Source of the DNA: Sinonovacula constricta
Lineage: Eukaryota > Mollusca > Bivalvia > Cardiida > Solecurtidae
DNA: 64,000 bases
Reading direction: 5' to 3'
Assembly (NCBI GenBank): GCA_007844125.1
Contig: CM017556.1
Coordinates: 73,959,635 to 74,023,634 of the forward strand
Shown here piece by piece: positions 1 through 12,990 of this stretch. A program made the translations under genes and the position numbers. Under the pieces are notes generated by a model that had not been told where the DNA came from, searched no databases, and saw nothing but the letters and a program-made list of their open reading frames with translations. Numbering within the stretch: position 1 is the first letter of the stretch; each line of letters starts with the position of its first letter.

Positions 1-3000
1 AAACTGCCCAAAACGTGATCAGCTTGGAAGCGTTTATAATATGTGGGTTAGCTTGGGTCCCCTGGGTATATCATCAAGTTATGTAGTCATCTAAATGGAA
101 CTTGGCGTCAATTATAAATGACGTTAGTGAAGCAATTCGGACTAATTTTCAGACGATACAAACTCATTACGCAGGGTATACATGACTATGACGTAATTTG
201 ACTGCCAGTGGATAAAATTACGAATATCAATTTGAATGGATGGTACAAGCCAATGATAAATGATAAATGGGAAAATAATACGTTAACTTTAATAAAATTA
301 CTGTATTATTTTTCTTGTAAAGCCTACATATGATGTATTTTTGTAAAACTGACATCGCTGAAAAATACAAAGTATGTATTGCTACATCGAATAGTGCAAT
401 ACGTTATCTTTATCGGCAAAAAGATATATGAGATATACAGATATTGAGACACACTCCTTAGCTGCCGTCACTTGTATGACAATATAACATACATATTTTG
501 TGATTTTCTTGTACAAAGCCATTAGTGTTAATTTAAACAGAGAAGACATTGCTACCTGAAAAAAAAACAGCCTCTGTGGTAAATGTCTATAATTCAAGAA
601 AACAACATGAATGCATTGTGATTTGTTGGCTTCAGGCGTGGACAGGCGACATATTGACTTTGCCACTGTAAAGGGAACTTGACAGCCAAACTGTATTGGC
701 TTTGCGGCAAAAGCCTATATGCAGAAAGGCCCGGTGATAGATGTTTCCCTTGAGTGCTGGTGCCAATGTTACTAGCCCACAAGCCGCAACTATATCATGC
801 TCCCACCGACTATAGCACCCTAGGGTGTCGTTCTCCCGATGGAAAGTAATTGGACTATGTGCAGGCGTAATGCTTATCCTCCTAACAGATTGAGCCTCAT
901 GTTATTTGCATGACTTGCAATTAGCAAACTGTCTGCCTTGTCACTGTACCAAAATGTGCACTTTAAGCATAAAGCTCATTCGGAAATTAAATAAAGTTGC
1001 TAGTGCGAATTTGGAATATCATAAGGTATTTATACCTGCAAACATACAATTTGCAATAATTTTTTTTATGGCTGACGTCGTTTTATAACGTTGTTAGACT
1101 CTAAGAACAACACAAACAACGTCACTTATGGGATAACGTTTCCCAATTCATCGAACATTGATTAAACAATTTCTATTGTATAAATTCAACTTACAATTTC
1201 AACTGCACAGCAAATAACACTAAAGTTGATATTTTTGCAACATCAAGTAAACTGCTTTGTCGCTTGCTTAAGAATTTTTCATAGTCAAGAATTACAAATG
1301 TACATGTTACTTCAAATGACAGTTTGCTATCAACGCCAGAAATCATAGATAATCCACAAACACATGATGTTATTGATTGCAGAAATCGGGACATGGTTGT
1401 TCAAGACCATCCTGTAATCGACTGACATACTTGACACATGTGTTCGTGTGTATTTATGAGGTAGACGCGAGAAAAGCCTGTAAGCAAAACCATCAGACAA
1501 TTGGGCAAGCGAACAACCGAACAATCAGAGGGGTAAATGGCCTTTCAATTAGTACTCCACAATTTATAGTAGAATCATCGTGCCATGTAATTGAAATAAC
1601 ACCAGCAAGCAGAAATCAACATTGGATTTAAGTGGAAAGCCTACATTTATGAATCAAATCTTAAATGCCTCAAACTTATTCCATACAATCATTCATGTTT
1701 GATGCGTTTTATGTCAAATATACCAACGAAGTATCTCAGAAAGCGACTGTACTGTGCTAAAGCAAGTTTAATTTATCAGCCATGATTACTATACACCATG
1801 AATGCTGCTATATCTGAAGGCGTTTATCGCAACAAGAGGTAAAATACAAATTAATTAATTGATGCACATATGGTAGAATGATAGTACAGCAAGTGTCGTC
1901 GGATATAACTCAGATTTTTTGTTAAGGAAGTCTGAAAGAAGATGCCTAATAAAGTGGATACATATGAAAGTTATTGCCAGTGATACAGCTATATGTGGAT
2001 TACAGTATTCAACAAGAGGATTTTATTATTAGGTCGAGTATTCACAGGTACTCGTTGTAATGCTTACTTGCTAAGTTATATACTAGATTAGCCAAACTAT
2101 CGTTTTGAAACAGCGACAGCGAAATATTTGGAGGCACATGTTACGACACCCGATATTGCACGTCTAACTCTTTCTGTACTTGCGGACGTCTGAGTCTACC
2201 GTATAAAGACGTTGCAAACTTGATGTAATGTTACTTTGTCATACAGAACGGAAAACGAATTTCAAAAATAAGGAGAAGTTATGTTATGGTTCTTGTGCCG
2301 ATTTTTTCATTTAACTTGGTCTAAATCAATAGTTTACACTCGCCTACCTCTATTCTGGTGTAAACTGTATCTATCACGTGACAAGTGACAATCCTGCTGC
2401 TCCATACATTGATGGTTCCCGGTCACGTTGTTTCCGGTCACGTGGTGTGAACTAATCGCAATCGTTCCATGTCAGTTCGGATATTACTGCAAGAAACGAA
2501 TTTACAACTTGGTTAAGAATGGATGAGACGGCAAAAGCATACAAAACAATATGTATACGGTAATATAAATAATATAAACTATTATTACTAATGTTTTGAC
2601 TCATATAGCTTTTACATTATATTAACATCCCAAACATCCTGCTAGGGTGCTGAGAAAAATGTGTTCATTAAGAACTACATCTCTTTCAAGGCTGGTGCTT
2701 TTTCAACTCGCAGCTGAAACTGGTGATAGAGATAGAGGCTTAGTGTCGATTTTGTTATGCCTAGTATTTCGTGATCCAAATTAACGTCGAGTATAATAAC
2801 ATGGCGTTCGTGAAAACAAAAGATATTGTGAACCGTCTAGAGAAAAGAACCAACTCTGAAAAATACTGATCTCATTTGAACCGTATGTATAAGAATAATT
2901 ATTGATATATTACAATGCAATATTATTATTTCCTCTACTATTGTGGGTATGGTTGTAGGTATATAACATGGCATAAAAATAAAAATAACAATAATTGAAA

Positions 3001-3104
3001 CATTAAAATGGTACACAAACAAAGAAGGGAAAAATACGATTAAAAAAGACACCCAAAATATATAAAATCAATTTTCCATTGTTACTCTACCTTGTAACCA
3101 CGCA
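1..3104. other. Unassigned AT-rich stretch
   Basis: I see no recognisable gene, RNA or repeat family here. Open frames are short and low in coding character. The only small signals are two CACGTG E-box-type hexamers at 2375-2380 and 2439-2444. The second lies in a local doublet of the phrase CCGGTCACGT at about 2419 and 2434. Six-base motifs of this kind are expected by chance, so they are not called as regulatory sites. Confidence 0.5.
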
Positions 3105-3119
3105 AGAGAGTGACAGAAA

Positions 3120-3180
<61 letters not shown>

Positions 3181-3230
3181 TATGTGTGTGTGTGTTTGAG
3201 AGAGAGATGTCTGTGAGTGTGAGAGAGATA
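3105..3230. repeat. GA/GT microsatellite
   Basis: An interrupted (GA)n run is followed by a short (GT)n run near 3183-3195 and then more GA. Open frames on the minus strand read as Ser-Leu and Thr-His repeats only because of the dinucleotide, so they are not genes. The interruptions (gaca, gaaa) suggest an older, partly decayed array. Confidence 0.95.
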
Positions 3231-3760
3231 GAAAAGACAGAATGAGGAAGGATGGAATGAGAGAGGGATGTATGAACATAGCATGATGTTGAATATATAA
3301 AGATCCACTTCTTCTTCAACAATATATATGTATTATGACAGTCGTATATTGTATGTAGAACTTGAATGAACTGGAATGATTTGTAACATATGTCATCATT
3401 TTGCAGAAATAAAAGATTTTTAAATGTTGTCTTCTATATATATAAAGAAAACATTTAAAAAATACATTGAACACTGTTATAAATAGTAAATATAGTGGAT
3501 TTAACCTTCAAAAGGTACACCTTAACCATTTGGTTTTTATTCTTTTTTCTTCATAATTACATGTGAAGTTCGCCATTGAACGGACACAATTTAGTTATCG
3601 CAAAAACGCCGTCTTATAACCGAAGTCATCAATGCGCATCTATTGAATTTCCAACCGCAAATAAAATATCATTTGAAGGGGGTACGAAAATCATTCAGGT
3701 TTAGACATATATTAATGTTTTTTCCTTGGTTTATTTGGACAGCTTGATTGATTTTGACAG
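3231..3760. other. Unassigned stretch
   Basis: AT-rich sequence without a recognisable gene or family repeat. Its right end (about 3720-3760) is T-rich and ends in TTTTGACAG, which is discussed with the candidate exon that follows. Confidence 0.45.
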
Positions 3761-3988
3761 ATTGACCACTGTCCAATTTTCGGCAATCTTCTGTATTGGG
3801 CTGCTGTAGACGTTGATACGTGGAGCCTGATTGCTAACATCGCGTACACAGTATTCACTGTGGATCATATTGAAGGCCCTGCGTCAGACACGTGGCGAAG
3901 ATACCATTATACCGTTGAGGAAGCAGTGATTACTTGGCAAGTAGATCAACAACAATGCGGGTCTGACATTAAAGATCATTGTTATTAA
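3761..3988 (+). CDS. Possible 3'-terminal coding exon, 75 codons, unknown product
   Basis: Seen: an open frame of 75 codons runs from directly after TTTTGACAG (a plausible splice acceptor with a T-rich tract before it) to a TAA at 3986-3988. It lacks an ATG near its start, so a start-codon search would miss it. Its base composition is richer in G and C than the flanks. The translation begins IDHCPIFGNLLYWAAVDVDT, contains three further Trp, and ends with Cys and Tyr residues (SDIKDHCY). I recognise no domain. Inferred: it may be the last exon of a gene whose earlier exons are elsewhere, or a relic of a transposon. The stop is followed by more GC-rich sequence to about 4160 with no polyadenylation signal nearby, which weakens the terminal-exon reading. 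Chance is a real alternative. Confidence 0.2.
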   Translation: MDHCPIFGNLLYWAAVDVDTWSLIANIAYTVFTVDHIEGPASDTWRRYHYTVEEAVITWQVDQQQCGSDIKDHCY

Positions 3989-5302
3989 GTTATCACCGCT
4001 CGGGCTCGTTTCGAGCACCGATCAATGCAACTAGTGCCATAAACAGAAGAAGTTGGCCGCTCTACAAACAAGCGACCAGTTATAAAATTGAAGAATCACA
4101 CAGCGTGGTATCGATTACCGGAGACGGATAGAGATAGCTAGCCTAAAAAAGACAGTGAGCGATGTTAAACGTCAAAGGGAAGAAAATAAGTAACCGTATA
4201 TACATACAAAGAAATCGTCGTTTCTAGAGCCAAGGAACGTGCACTTAACAAAGATTATAAGATGGCTGGAAGGAGGTTGCGTGGGTCAATTTATACCCCA
4301 TATATACGTCTAGAATGTGCATGTAGACGTGACTTTATAAACCATACTTCATTTGGTGCTCTCAAACAAATATAAAAAAGAAACAAATTCAAAATGAAAC
4401 ACGTTCCAATGTAAAAGATGTATGTGCTGTTATTTCTTATATTGTACCTTAGTCTAAAAGTACGAAATGTTTGACCAGTTTACAAAAGTATAACACTTTT
4501 ATATAATAAACTCTCGTACTATATTATAGTAACATTATCTATCTGCCAGTTAACTATCAGTTTCTGTTAAAACAATGAGACATTTGTATAAGAATAGTTG
4601 CCATGAGCTGTCATGGTACCTGATACATGTAGTAGTATCTTAACAGGATTCTTGGCGTGCTAGTACTTAATTTTACACCACATGTCTGTTATCCCTGTTG
4701 TACAATATCTCAAGTAGTCACATGAAAACAGGTATAAAAATATTGACTAGTCTTTATGAAAAGTATAATGCTTAAAGTACAACTTAAATAAAATTATTTA
4801 TTAAATAGATCAGTTTATTTTCCACTAACGACAGACAAAGTATTACATTTATGATGAAAGCATGTCGTACACATATGACATGCTATGGCACACGGTGGCA
4901 GTGTCTTGACAGTGGACTGACCAATTGTGGAACTTCCACTGTATACCGAGCGTAAGCAAGAGACTTGGAAAACTTTAGGTAAGTTGCTGCCAAAGTTTAA
5001 ATCCCCGACTCAGCGATTTGAAACTTGTTACACAAGGGCGGGAACGGAAATTGAAAGTAGCTTTGACATAAATATTTTTTCCATTGAGAAACGTTAACTG
5101 CTATGTTCTTGCAACGCAACGAAAATAACGTGCAAATTGTCCTGTTATGGTATTCATGTGACATAGTGAAAAAATAAATAAGTGTTCGTGATGACATACA
5201 CATATCATTAAATCTTCAAACGTTTTTATCAAAACGTATTACATTTTCATTATTCAATATATTTTATCACAACTTCAAAATACACAGAATGGCTGTTTTA
5301 CA
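3989..5302. other. Unassigned stretch
   Basis: The first 170 bases remain fairly GC-rich and include a small hairpin (GCTCG, TTT, CGAGC at about 4003-4015). The rest is AT-rich without recognisable genes or repeats. Confidence 0.45.
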
Positions 5303-5494
5303 ATGGAAAAAAACCCATTTGCTCCGAAAATCTTAGTCAACAGAACGTTCACGTGTATATTTGTAGCAACAAGAGAAGACATATGTATGAAGTCTGAAGA
5401 AGCCCAGTATGTACTATATTGTATGCGGAAATTAAAAGGACCAGACATAATCTTAGCAACCAAGACATTGGATATTAGGAGTAATGGCTTGTAG
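5303..5494 (+). CDS. Small ORF of 63 codons, hypothetical at best
   Basis: The frame opens with a true ATG and runs 63 codons to TAG. The product would be basic and mixed in composition, starting MEKNPFAPKILVNRTFTCIF, with no signal peptide, membrane span or motif that I recognise. It is one of the few ATG-started frames in the window with a protein-like amino acid mix. There is no supporting promoter, splice border or homologous copy in the window. It could be an exon of an unknown gene, but a chance ORF is more likely in 64 kb of AT-rich DNA. Confidence 0.12.
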   Translation: MEKNPFAPKILVNRTFTCIFVATREDICMKSEEAQYVLYCMRKLKGPDIILATKTLDIRSNGL

Positions 5495-7889
5495 TAGCAA
5501 TTATAACACTGTATAGTAAACCTGTGATATGATCAATCTAAAGTATTTGTGTAAGACACCATTAGTGCTATTACAGGGTAGGTTTTCAACTGCAGGGAAC
5601 ATTACAAGTAAAGCGTGTCAGCATTTTGTGTTTTTATTGTAAATGTCTGAACAAAAATGCAAAAGATTTTTTTCTATTTCTATTTACGTTTAAAACTCAT
5701 CAAACATTTCTCGCTCGATTTTTTTGTTGTTTTTGCCTTACGTGATCCATACTATTGTTATGAAATAAAACATGTAAATAACATTAACTATTTTTATTAA
5801 TTTATAACAATATGATAGTTCCGTACAGAAAACTATCAGTTCCTACAAAATGTTTTATTTGACTTCGAGATTGTGTCTTTCTTTGCATCAGTGTGCTGTT
5901 AAGAATAAAATATCACCGACACTAACTCCACATGTTTTGTTAACATACCGTGATTAGGACCCACTCCTCTACTGCAGTTTGATAGGAACGTGTGAATAAA
6001 TGATTCTCACTTAAATTAGATAATATAATTTATTTATTTTTCTCATGATCATTTTATCTCTTTCCATGCTGAAATGAATTGAAAACAGTGTCCGATAATT
6101 GATTTCCAGATCATAAACTTTACTTTAAACCGGGGAGTCTCGTAAACAATTTATTGTAAACACTGAAACACAGAATTAAAACAGAGCTTAATCTCCAACA
6201 AGCTGTCGATTACGACTTTATCGCTTCTCATGTTTTAAAACTGGAAGTTTTTTCTTCATAAAACTACACGGATTTATGCATCTTGTGGAGGTCTCCATTT
6301 TATTTCTACGATCATTATCCAACGAATGACATTGTCTTAAGATATATGAGTAACTTGTAGTGGCATGCTTTTTGTTGATATGAGAAACATGTTTATTTAT
6401 TATAAATGGTATTATGTAACAAATGTAGTAGTTGCCATGCTGTTTGGTGTACCTTCATAATCAAAATTGACTTAAAGCAAAAAAAAAAGTCGAAATTGTG
6501 TTAACATGTTCACAAGATGCAATATTGTAGTCACAAATACGCCCTGTTATGACATCCTTTGGACTTAACTATATAATTTTTAAAAATAAAATATTTTGAG
6601 ATCGACTGTGGAAGTTTTGGGTATACGGAAAAGCTTTTATTAGCAGGAGTTCTTACCTTCTTAAGAGTCCTTAAGTAGTTAAAACTGGAAGAAAATATAC
6701 ATAACTACCTGGCTCAGAGTTAAGTAACTATATAACTTCCCATAATTGATAAAATAATACATGTTATCGAAAAATATAACAGATTAACATAAAAGCGGTG
6801 CAGAATGCTTTTTTAATTCTAAAATAAAATTGTTTCTTTTAAATAGAGCAGAAAAGCTTTAAAAAAGGAGGATGAAGACAAAATAATAATTTTGTCTACG
6901 TCCGCGTTAGAATGAACATACATTTTTATTATTTAACCTAGATTTCTATTAAAGAACTGTGAAAAAGATGGGAAGGGAGAATATACAAAAGGCATGTTCA
7001 GTACCATGAAAATATGAGCAGGCACATTGATTATATTCAATTTACTATTTTGCAATGCCCTTGCCCAACTTACAGGAGCTTTCCTCATTTGAGAATTTGC
7101 TCAGTCACACATTTATGATTGCATACAACTTGCTTGTGGAATCCTTAACACTTCATTTTAATACTTTTTATACCACAACCTCTCTACGTGTATGGGGAAT
7201 AAAAATGGAATGTGTAGCATTATGTATGTGTAAGATGTAGTTTGTAGTTAGAATTTGGGTTTGAGTAAAATCTTAGCTAAGGAATGTTTAACGATGACCG
7301 AAGTTGGAACGTCGCTGTATTGGGATCATTTTGGACAAGAAATAACCACATGTTATACCTCTTAAACAAACATGTTCATTGTTCAAGGCATCAAGACAGC
7401 CATGTCTGTTGACGTTATCTGAAACGGATTAAACTTTTTGACGTTGAATACTCGATTAAATGCAAGATCATTACGCTAGCTTTCTTCCTAAAATGTCTTT
7501 AACTGCTCTCCGCTGAGAAGCATCCTATGTCGACATTGATTCTCCTTAAAGCAAAGCAATGCAATGTCAAGTTTTAGAGTGTTGTCTACGTGTTGTCAGA
7601 GAAACCTGTCTATTGATAATCATTTTTTCTTTTGTTTACGGCGGATTTTGTATATCTTAATTTGTATATATTTAATTGTACAATTAATTGTATGCAGTTA
7701 TGAATTTTTGTGTGTACTTAAATGTACTTTGTACATATGTCCTGTTCAATTTATATATTCCTGGCGCAGTTTGTATCTTGGATCTTTTAAATAAAAGCAA
7801 ACCTTGTGATACCTTTCACTTCAACCATACTAATAATATATAACCATAAAGTTCTATAAACTATATATTATGTCATTGTTACTTATTAG
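5495..7889. other. Unassigned AT-rich stretch with a 16-bp palindrome
   Basis: No gene or family repeat is recognised. A perfect 16-bp palindrome, TTAATTGTACAATTAA, lies at 7672-7687. Several AATAAA hexamers are present but none follows a credible coding frame. Confidence 0.45.
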
Positions 7890-10800
7890 CATGATAACTG
7901 AATTATATGATTAATGGTTCTCACTACCAAGAGCTTCAGTACCTATGAATGATAACTGAATTATATGGTTAATGGTACTCACTACCAAGAGCTGCAGTAC
8001 CAATGAATGATAACTGAATTATATGATTAATGGTACTCACTACCAAGAGCTTCAGTACCTATGAATGATAACTGAATTATATGATTAATGGTTCTCACTA
8101 CCAAGAGCTTCAGTACCTATGAATGATAACTGAATTATATGGTTAATGGTACTCACTACCAAGAGCTTCAGTACCTATGAATGATAACTGAATTATATGA
8201 TTAATGGTTCTCACTACCAAGAGCTTCAGTACCTATGAATGATAACTGAATTATATGGTTAATGGTTCTCACTACCAAGAGCTGCAGTACCTATGAATGA
8301 TAACTTATTTATATGATTAATGGTACTCACTACCAAGGGCTGCAGTACCTATGAATGATAACTGAATTATATGGTTAATGGTTCTCACTACCAAGAGCTG
8401 CAGTACCTATGAATGATAACTGAATTATATGGTTAATGGTATTCACTACCAAGAGCTGCAGTACCTATGAATGATAACTGAATTATATGGTTAATGGTAC
8501 TCACTACCAAGAGCTGCAGTACCTATGAATGATAACTGAATTATATGATTAATGGTACTCACTACCAAGAGCTGCAGTACCTATGAATGATAACTGAATT
8601 ATATGGTTAATGGTACTCACTACCAAGCGCTGCAGTACCTATGAATGATAACTGAATTATATGGTTAATGGTACTCACTACCAAGAGCTGCAGTACCTAT
8701 GAATGATAACTGAATTATATGGTTAATGGTACTCACTACCAAGAGCTGCAGTACCTATGAATGATAACTGAATTATATGGTTAATGGTACTCACTACCAA
8801 GAGCTGCAGTACCTATGAATGATAACTGATTTATATTATTAATGGTTCTCACTACCAAGAGCTTCAGTACCTATGAATGATAACTGAATTATATGGTTAA
8901 TGGTTGTCACTACCAAGAGCTTCAGCACCTATGAATGATAACTGAATTATATGATTAATGGTTCTCACTACCAAGAGCTTCAGTACCTATGAATGATAAC
9001 TGAATTATATGGTTAATGGTACTCACTACCAAGAGCTGCAGTACCTATGAATGATAACTGAATTATATGGTTCATGGTACTCACTACCAAGAGCTTCAGT
9101 ACCTATGAATGATAACTGAATTATATGGTTAATGGTTCTCACTACCAAGAGCTGCAGTACCTATGAATGATAACTGAATTATATGGTTAATGGTACTCAC
9201 TACCAAGAGCTGCAGTACCTATGAATGATAACTGAATTATATGGTTAATGGTACTCACTACCAAGAACTGCAGTACCTATCAATGATAACTGAATTATAT
9301 GGTTAATGGTACTCACTACCAAGAGCTGCAGTACCTATGAATGATAACTGAATTATATGGTTAATGGTACTCACTACCAAGAGCTGTGCAGTACCTATGA
9401 ATGATAACTGAATTATATGGTTAATGGTACTCACTACCAAGAGCTGCAGTACCTTAGCATGATAACTGAATTATATGGTTAATGGTTCTCACTACCAAGA
9501 GCTGCAGTACCTATGAATGATAACTGAATTATATGGTTAATGATACTCACTACCAAGAGCTGCAGTACCTATGAATGATAACTGAATTATATGGTTAATG
9601 GTTCTCACTACCAAGAGATGCAGTACCTATCAATGATAACTGAATTATATGGTTAATGGTACTCACTACCAAGAGATGCAGTGCCTATCAATGATAACTG
9701 AATTATATGGTTAATGGTACTAACTACCAAGAGATGCCGTACCTATCAATGATAACTGAATTATATGGTTAATGGTACTCACTACCAAGAGCTGCAGTAC
9801 CTATCAATGATAACTGAATTATATGGTTAATGGAACTCACTACCAAAAGATGCAGTACCTATCAATGATAACTGAATTATATGGTTAATGGTACTCACTA
9901 CCAAGAGATGCAGTACCTATGAATGATAACTGAATTATATGGTTAATGGTACTCACTACCAAGAGCTGCAGTACCTATGAATGATAACTGAATTATATGG
10001 TTAATGGTACTCACTACCAAGAGATGCAGTACCTATGAATGATAACTGAATTATATGGTTAATGGTACTCACTACCAAGAGCTGCAGTACCTATGAATGA
10101 TAACTGAATTATATGGTTAATGGTTCTCACTACCAAGAGATGCAGTACCTATGAATGATAACTGAATTATATGGTTAATGGTACTCACTACCAAGAGCTG
10201 CAGTACCTATGAATGATAACTGAATTATATGATTAATGGTACTCACTACCAAGAGCTGTAGTACCTATGAATGATAACTGAATTATATGATTAATGGTAC
10301 TCACTACCAAGGGCTGCAGTACCTATGAATGATAACTGAATTATATGGTTAATGGTACTCACTACCAAGAGCTGTAGTACCTATGAATGATAACTGAATT
10401 ATATGGTTAATGGTACTCACTATCAAGAGCTGCAGTACCTATGAATGATAACTGAATTATATGCTTAATGGTTCTCACTACCAAGAGCTGCAGTACCTAT
10501 GAATGATAACTGAATTATATGGTCAATGGTTCTCACTACCAAGAGCTGCAGTACCTATAAATGATAACTGAATTATATGGTTAATGGTACTCACTACCAA
10601 GAGCTGCAGTACCTATGAATGATAACTGAATTATATGATTAATGGTTCTCACTACCAAGAGATGCAGTACCTATGAATGATAGCTGAATTATATGGTTAA
10701 TGGTTCTCACTACCAAGGGCTGCATTACCTATCAATGATAACTGAATTATATGGTTAATGGTACTCACTACCAAGAGCTGCAGTACCTATGAATGATAAC

Positions 10801-11085
10801 TGAATTATATGGTTAATGGTTCTCACTACCAAGAGCTGCAGTACCTATGAATGATAACTGAATTATATGGTTAATGGTTCTCACTACCAAGAGCTGCAGT
10901 ACCTATGAAAGATAACTGAATTATATGGTCAATGGTTCTCACTACCAAGAGCTGCAGTACCTATGAATGATAACTGAATTATATGATTAATGGTTCTCAC
11001 TACCAAGAGCTGCAGTACCTATGAATGATAACTGAATTATATGGTTAATGGTTCTCACTACCAAGAGCTGCAGTACCTATGAATC
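7890..11085. repeat. 58-bp satellite array, about 55 head-to-tail copies
   Basis: The monomer is 58 bp and contains in order the phrases ATGATAACTGAATTATATG, GGTTAATGGTACTCACTACC and AAGAGCTGCAGTACCTATG. The period is exact for almost the whole array; one copy near 9383 carries a 2-bp insertion (GCTGTGCAG). Variants are not randomly scattered: copies with GCTTCAG cluster at 7.9-8.3 kb and 8.86-9.1 kb, and copies with AGATGCAG and TATCAATGAT cluster at about 9.6-9.95 kb. Each monomer can form a short hairpin (GGTA, CTCAC, TACC) and carries the palindrome CTGCAG. The monomer length is not a multiple of three and all frames contain stops, so the array is not coding. Copy divergence is low overall, which suggests recent expansion or homogenisation. 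Confidence 0.98.
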
Positions 11086-11556
11086 ATGTCTACTCTACTC
11101 TCTGCATCACACTATAATTAAACTAAACATTAATTATAACCAGTGTGAAATTCTAGAACACATGCACGATGTCTAGAGTCTGAAAAACTATCACAAAATG
11201 ATCGATCTTACAGCAAACAGATGCAGAAGAAAGAACGCAACTACGGAAAAATATCTTGTCACATTTGCGACTCGCTAATATAAGAAATTCGCCAACGTTA
11301 ATAACGTCGCAAAGCGACACGATCTCAAGAGTCTTGCCTGATATTAAACATGATATTAAGACCGGGGAATCCTTCTTTACACGGGAAACATTACAGTCAA
11401 CTGTCATGTTATACAGGGAATAAAGGCAGTACAAACAGCAGAACTTTAGTTAGATGAAGAGCGTATTAAGAATTAAAAATGATAGCTGTGTATGTTTGTG
11501 TATGTGTGTGAATTTGCGTAGAACTACTGAATGAGTATAATGATATGTAATGTGAC
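11086..11556. other. Unassigned stretch right of the satellite
   Basis: The last satellite copy breaks off at GAATCATG. Beyond it no gene or repeat family is visible. A minus-strand open frame of about 93 codons (11153-11434) has no motif I recognise and no splice or promoter support. Confidence 0.4.
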
Positions 11557-11594
11557 AAATAATAATAATAATAATGATAATAATAATAATATAA

Positions 11595-11627
<33 letters not shown>
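11557..11627. repeat. AAT trinucleotide microsatellite
   Basis: A run of (AAT)n with one GAT and one ATAAA interruption. The minus-strand frame across it reads as Ile and Leu runs only because of the repeat. Confidence 0.95.
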
Positions 11628-11827
11628 CGATTAAATATAAAAAGAAAATTCAGATGTCTGTTGACGTAGATGGTCGCTAACACGTGCATTTTATAACAAT
11701 ACGTTGGTATGCCTCCTTTTTCATAATAAGGTTCCTTTTAGTTTTCTTTTAGAAAGATTTTTTCAGCGACACTATTGCGACCCTAATAGCGTTAAGCTAT
11801 TCTGGCTGAGGAATATGTCTAGATTTA

Positions 11828-11950
11828 ACCACCGGAGCTCCACAGCTCACCTGATAGACCTTCTCACATTAAGTTATCCAACCCACCGCCACTCGAACCT
11901 ATGCGGCGCAAGGCTAAATGATTATACAAGTCTTAATCTTCGACCATGAA
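11828..11950 (-). mobile_element. tRNA-derived SINE remnant, minus strand
   Basis: On the minus strand the sequence contains AGGTTCGAGTGGC, close to a pol III B box (GGTTCGANTCC), as expected of a SINE head derived from a tRNA. The plus-strand phrase CCGGAGCTCCACAG followed by a stretch ending in CACTCGAACC matches the arrangement at 16365-16430 (CCGGAGCACCGCAG then TACTCGAACC). The two therefore look like members of one family. No clear A box, tail or target-site duplication is visible, so this is a fragment. An open frame on the plus strand through it (11704-11949) is a by-product. Confidence 0.5.
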
Positions 11951-12599
11951 CGCTTAATACTATAGTCATATTAAAATGATACTTATTTAGAAGCACTGTT
12001 GTTTTAAATTTAGAAAATATATCAAACTGCATAACCATTTCTGGAAATAGAATGACCCTCATTTCAAAGCATTATTTTTCATAGAGAAGCAATAGGATTG
12101 TTTGTAACTGTTAGATTTGAAACATTTAGTTGAATGTATTCGGTTAAGCAATGGAACATTGAAATTTGGATATGTGTAAGCAAATTTATGATTACATAAT
12201 AATTAATATTTTAGACCAACTAATGACTTTTAATTAATGTGAAAATGGGGTGACTTTGCTGAGAAGTTGCGTCTTTTGAATCATAAACGTATCTAAGATA
12301 ATAACTGCGTGTACCTCCACATTATAAATTACTGTATCCATAAACTTAAAACTTTCTCAAATATCCAATGCTTTATTGCTTAATTATTTTCATAATACAC
12401 CTTAATTGTTGATTATGATTTCCTTAAACTATTAAATTTCTCATATCCGGCACAGAACCTTTCATATGGTATGTTGTATATTTGCATGTCCTTATCTCGA
12501 AATATTAAAACGGATTTTTTTTGGGGGGAATAACGACCACTAACAGTAACTTAAATTTGAAATATGATGTCAAATTTAAATAAATTTGAAAATGAAACT
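11951..12599. other. Unassigned AT-rich stretch
   Basis: No recognisable feature. Contains an 8-T run followed by 6 G near 12513-12528. Confidence 0.4.
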
Positions 12600-12990
12600 G
12601 TGTATTGCATTTAGTGCATTGAAACGACATTCCGTGCACGCGCACCAGCGCATGTCTTGGCATGGTGTGTGAAAGCTACTGTCAAAGAAAGTTATTGACG
12701 CACATGTCAATACGTTGGAAAGCACGTGCTGCCATGAGCGCAACCTAGCACGAGGGAGATTATTTTGGAACTACGACACGAGTTGTCGGTTACATTGACA
12801 AATCTTATAGTGATATAACTATAACGCAAAGCACGCGCTCAATTTAATAGAAAGCACAGTGTGAACTGTTTAGACTTAACATGTGAACAGGAATTTTGTT
12901 TCGGACCGTAACACAACAAAGCATGTGATAGCTTCTTTCTACATAGAAATATACATCTGTTGGCTACAGAAATGAGGTTGTAGCAAATAT
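12600..12990. repeat. Family H copy 1, diverged interspersed repeat
   Basis: This stretch aligns colinearly by eye with 16740-17090. Shared phrases include GCGCAT near the left end, a GGCA..GTGTGT..GAAA segment, AAGCACGTG in the middle, and CACAGTGTGAA followed by ACTTAAC and GTGAACAGG towards the right (ACAGTGTGAATGG, ACTTAACCTGTTCACTGG in the other copy). Divergence is high with indels. Neither copy encodes anything recognisable. It may be a non-autonomous element or an old segmental duplication. Confidence 0.5.

Noticed and set aside
2375..2444. Two CACGTG E-boxes as a promoter
   Set aside because: No gene starts nearby and hexamers of this type are expected by chance.
7890..11085. CRISPR array or coding tandem repeat
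   Set aside because: The 58-bp units are contiguous without spacers, and all frames contain stop codons.
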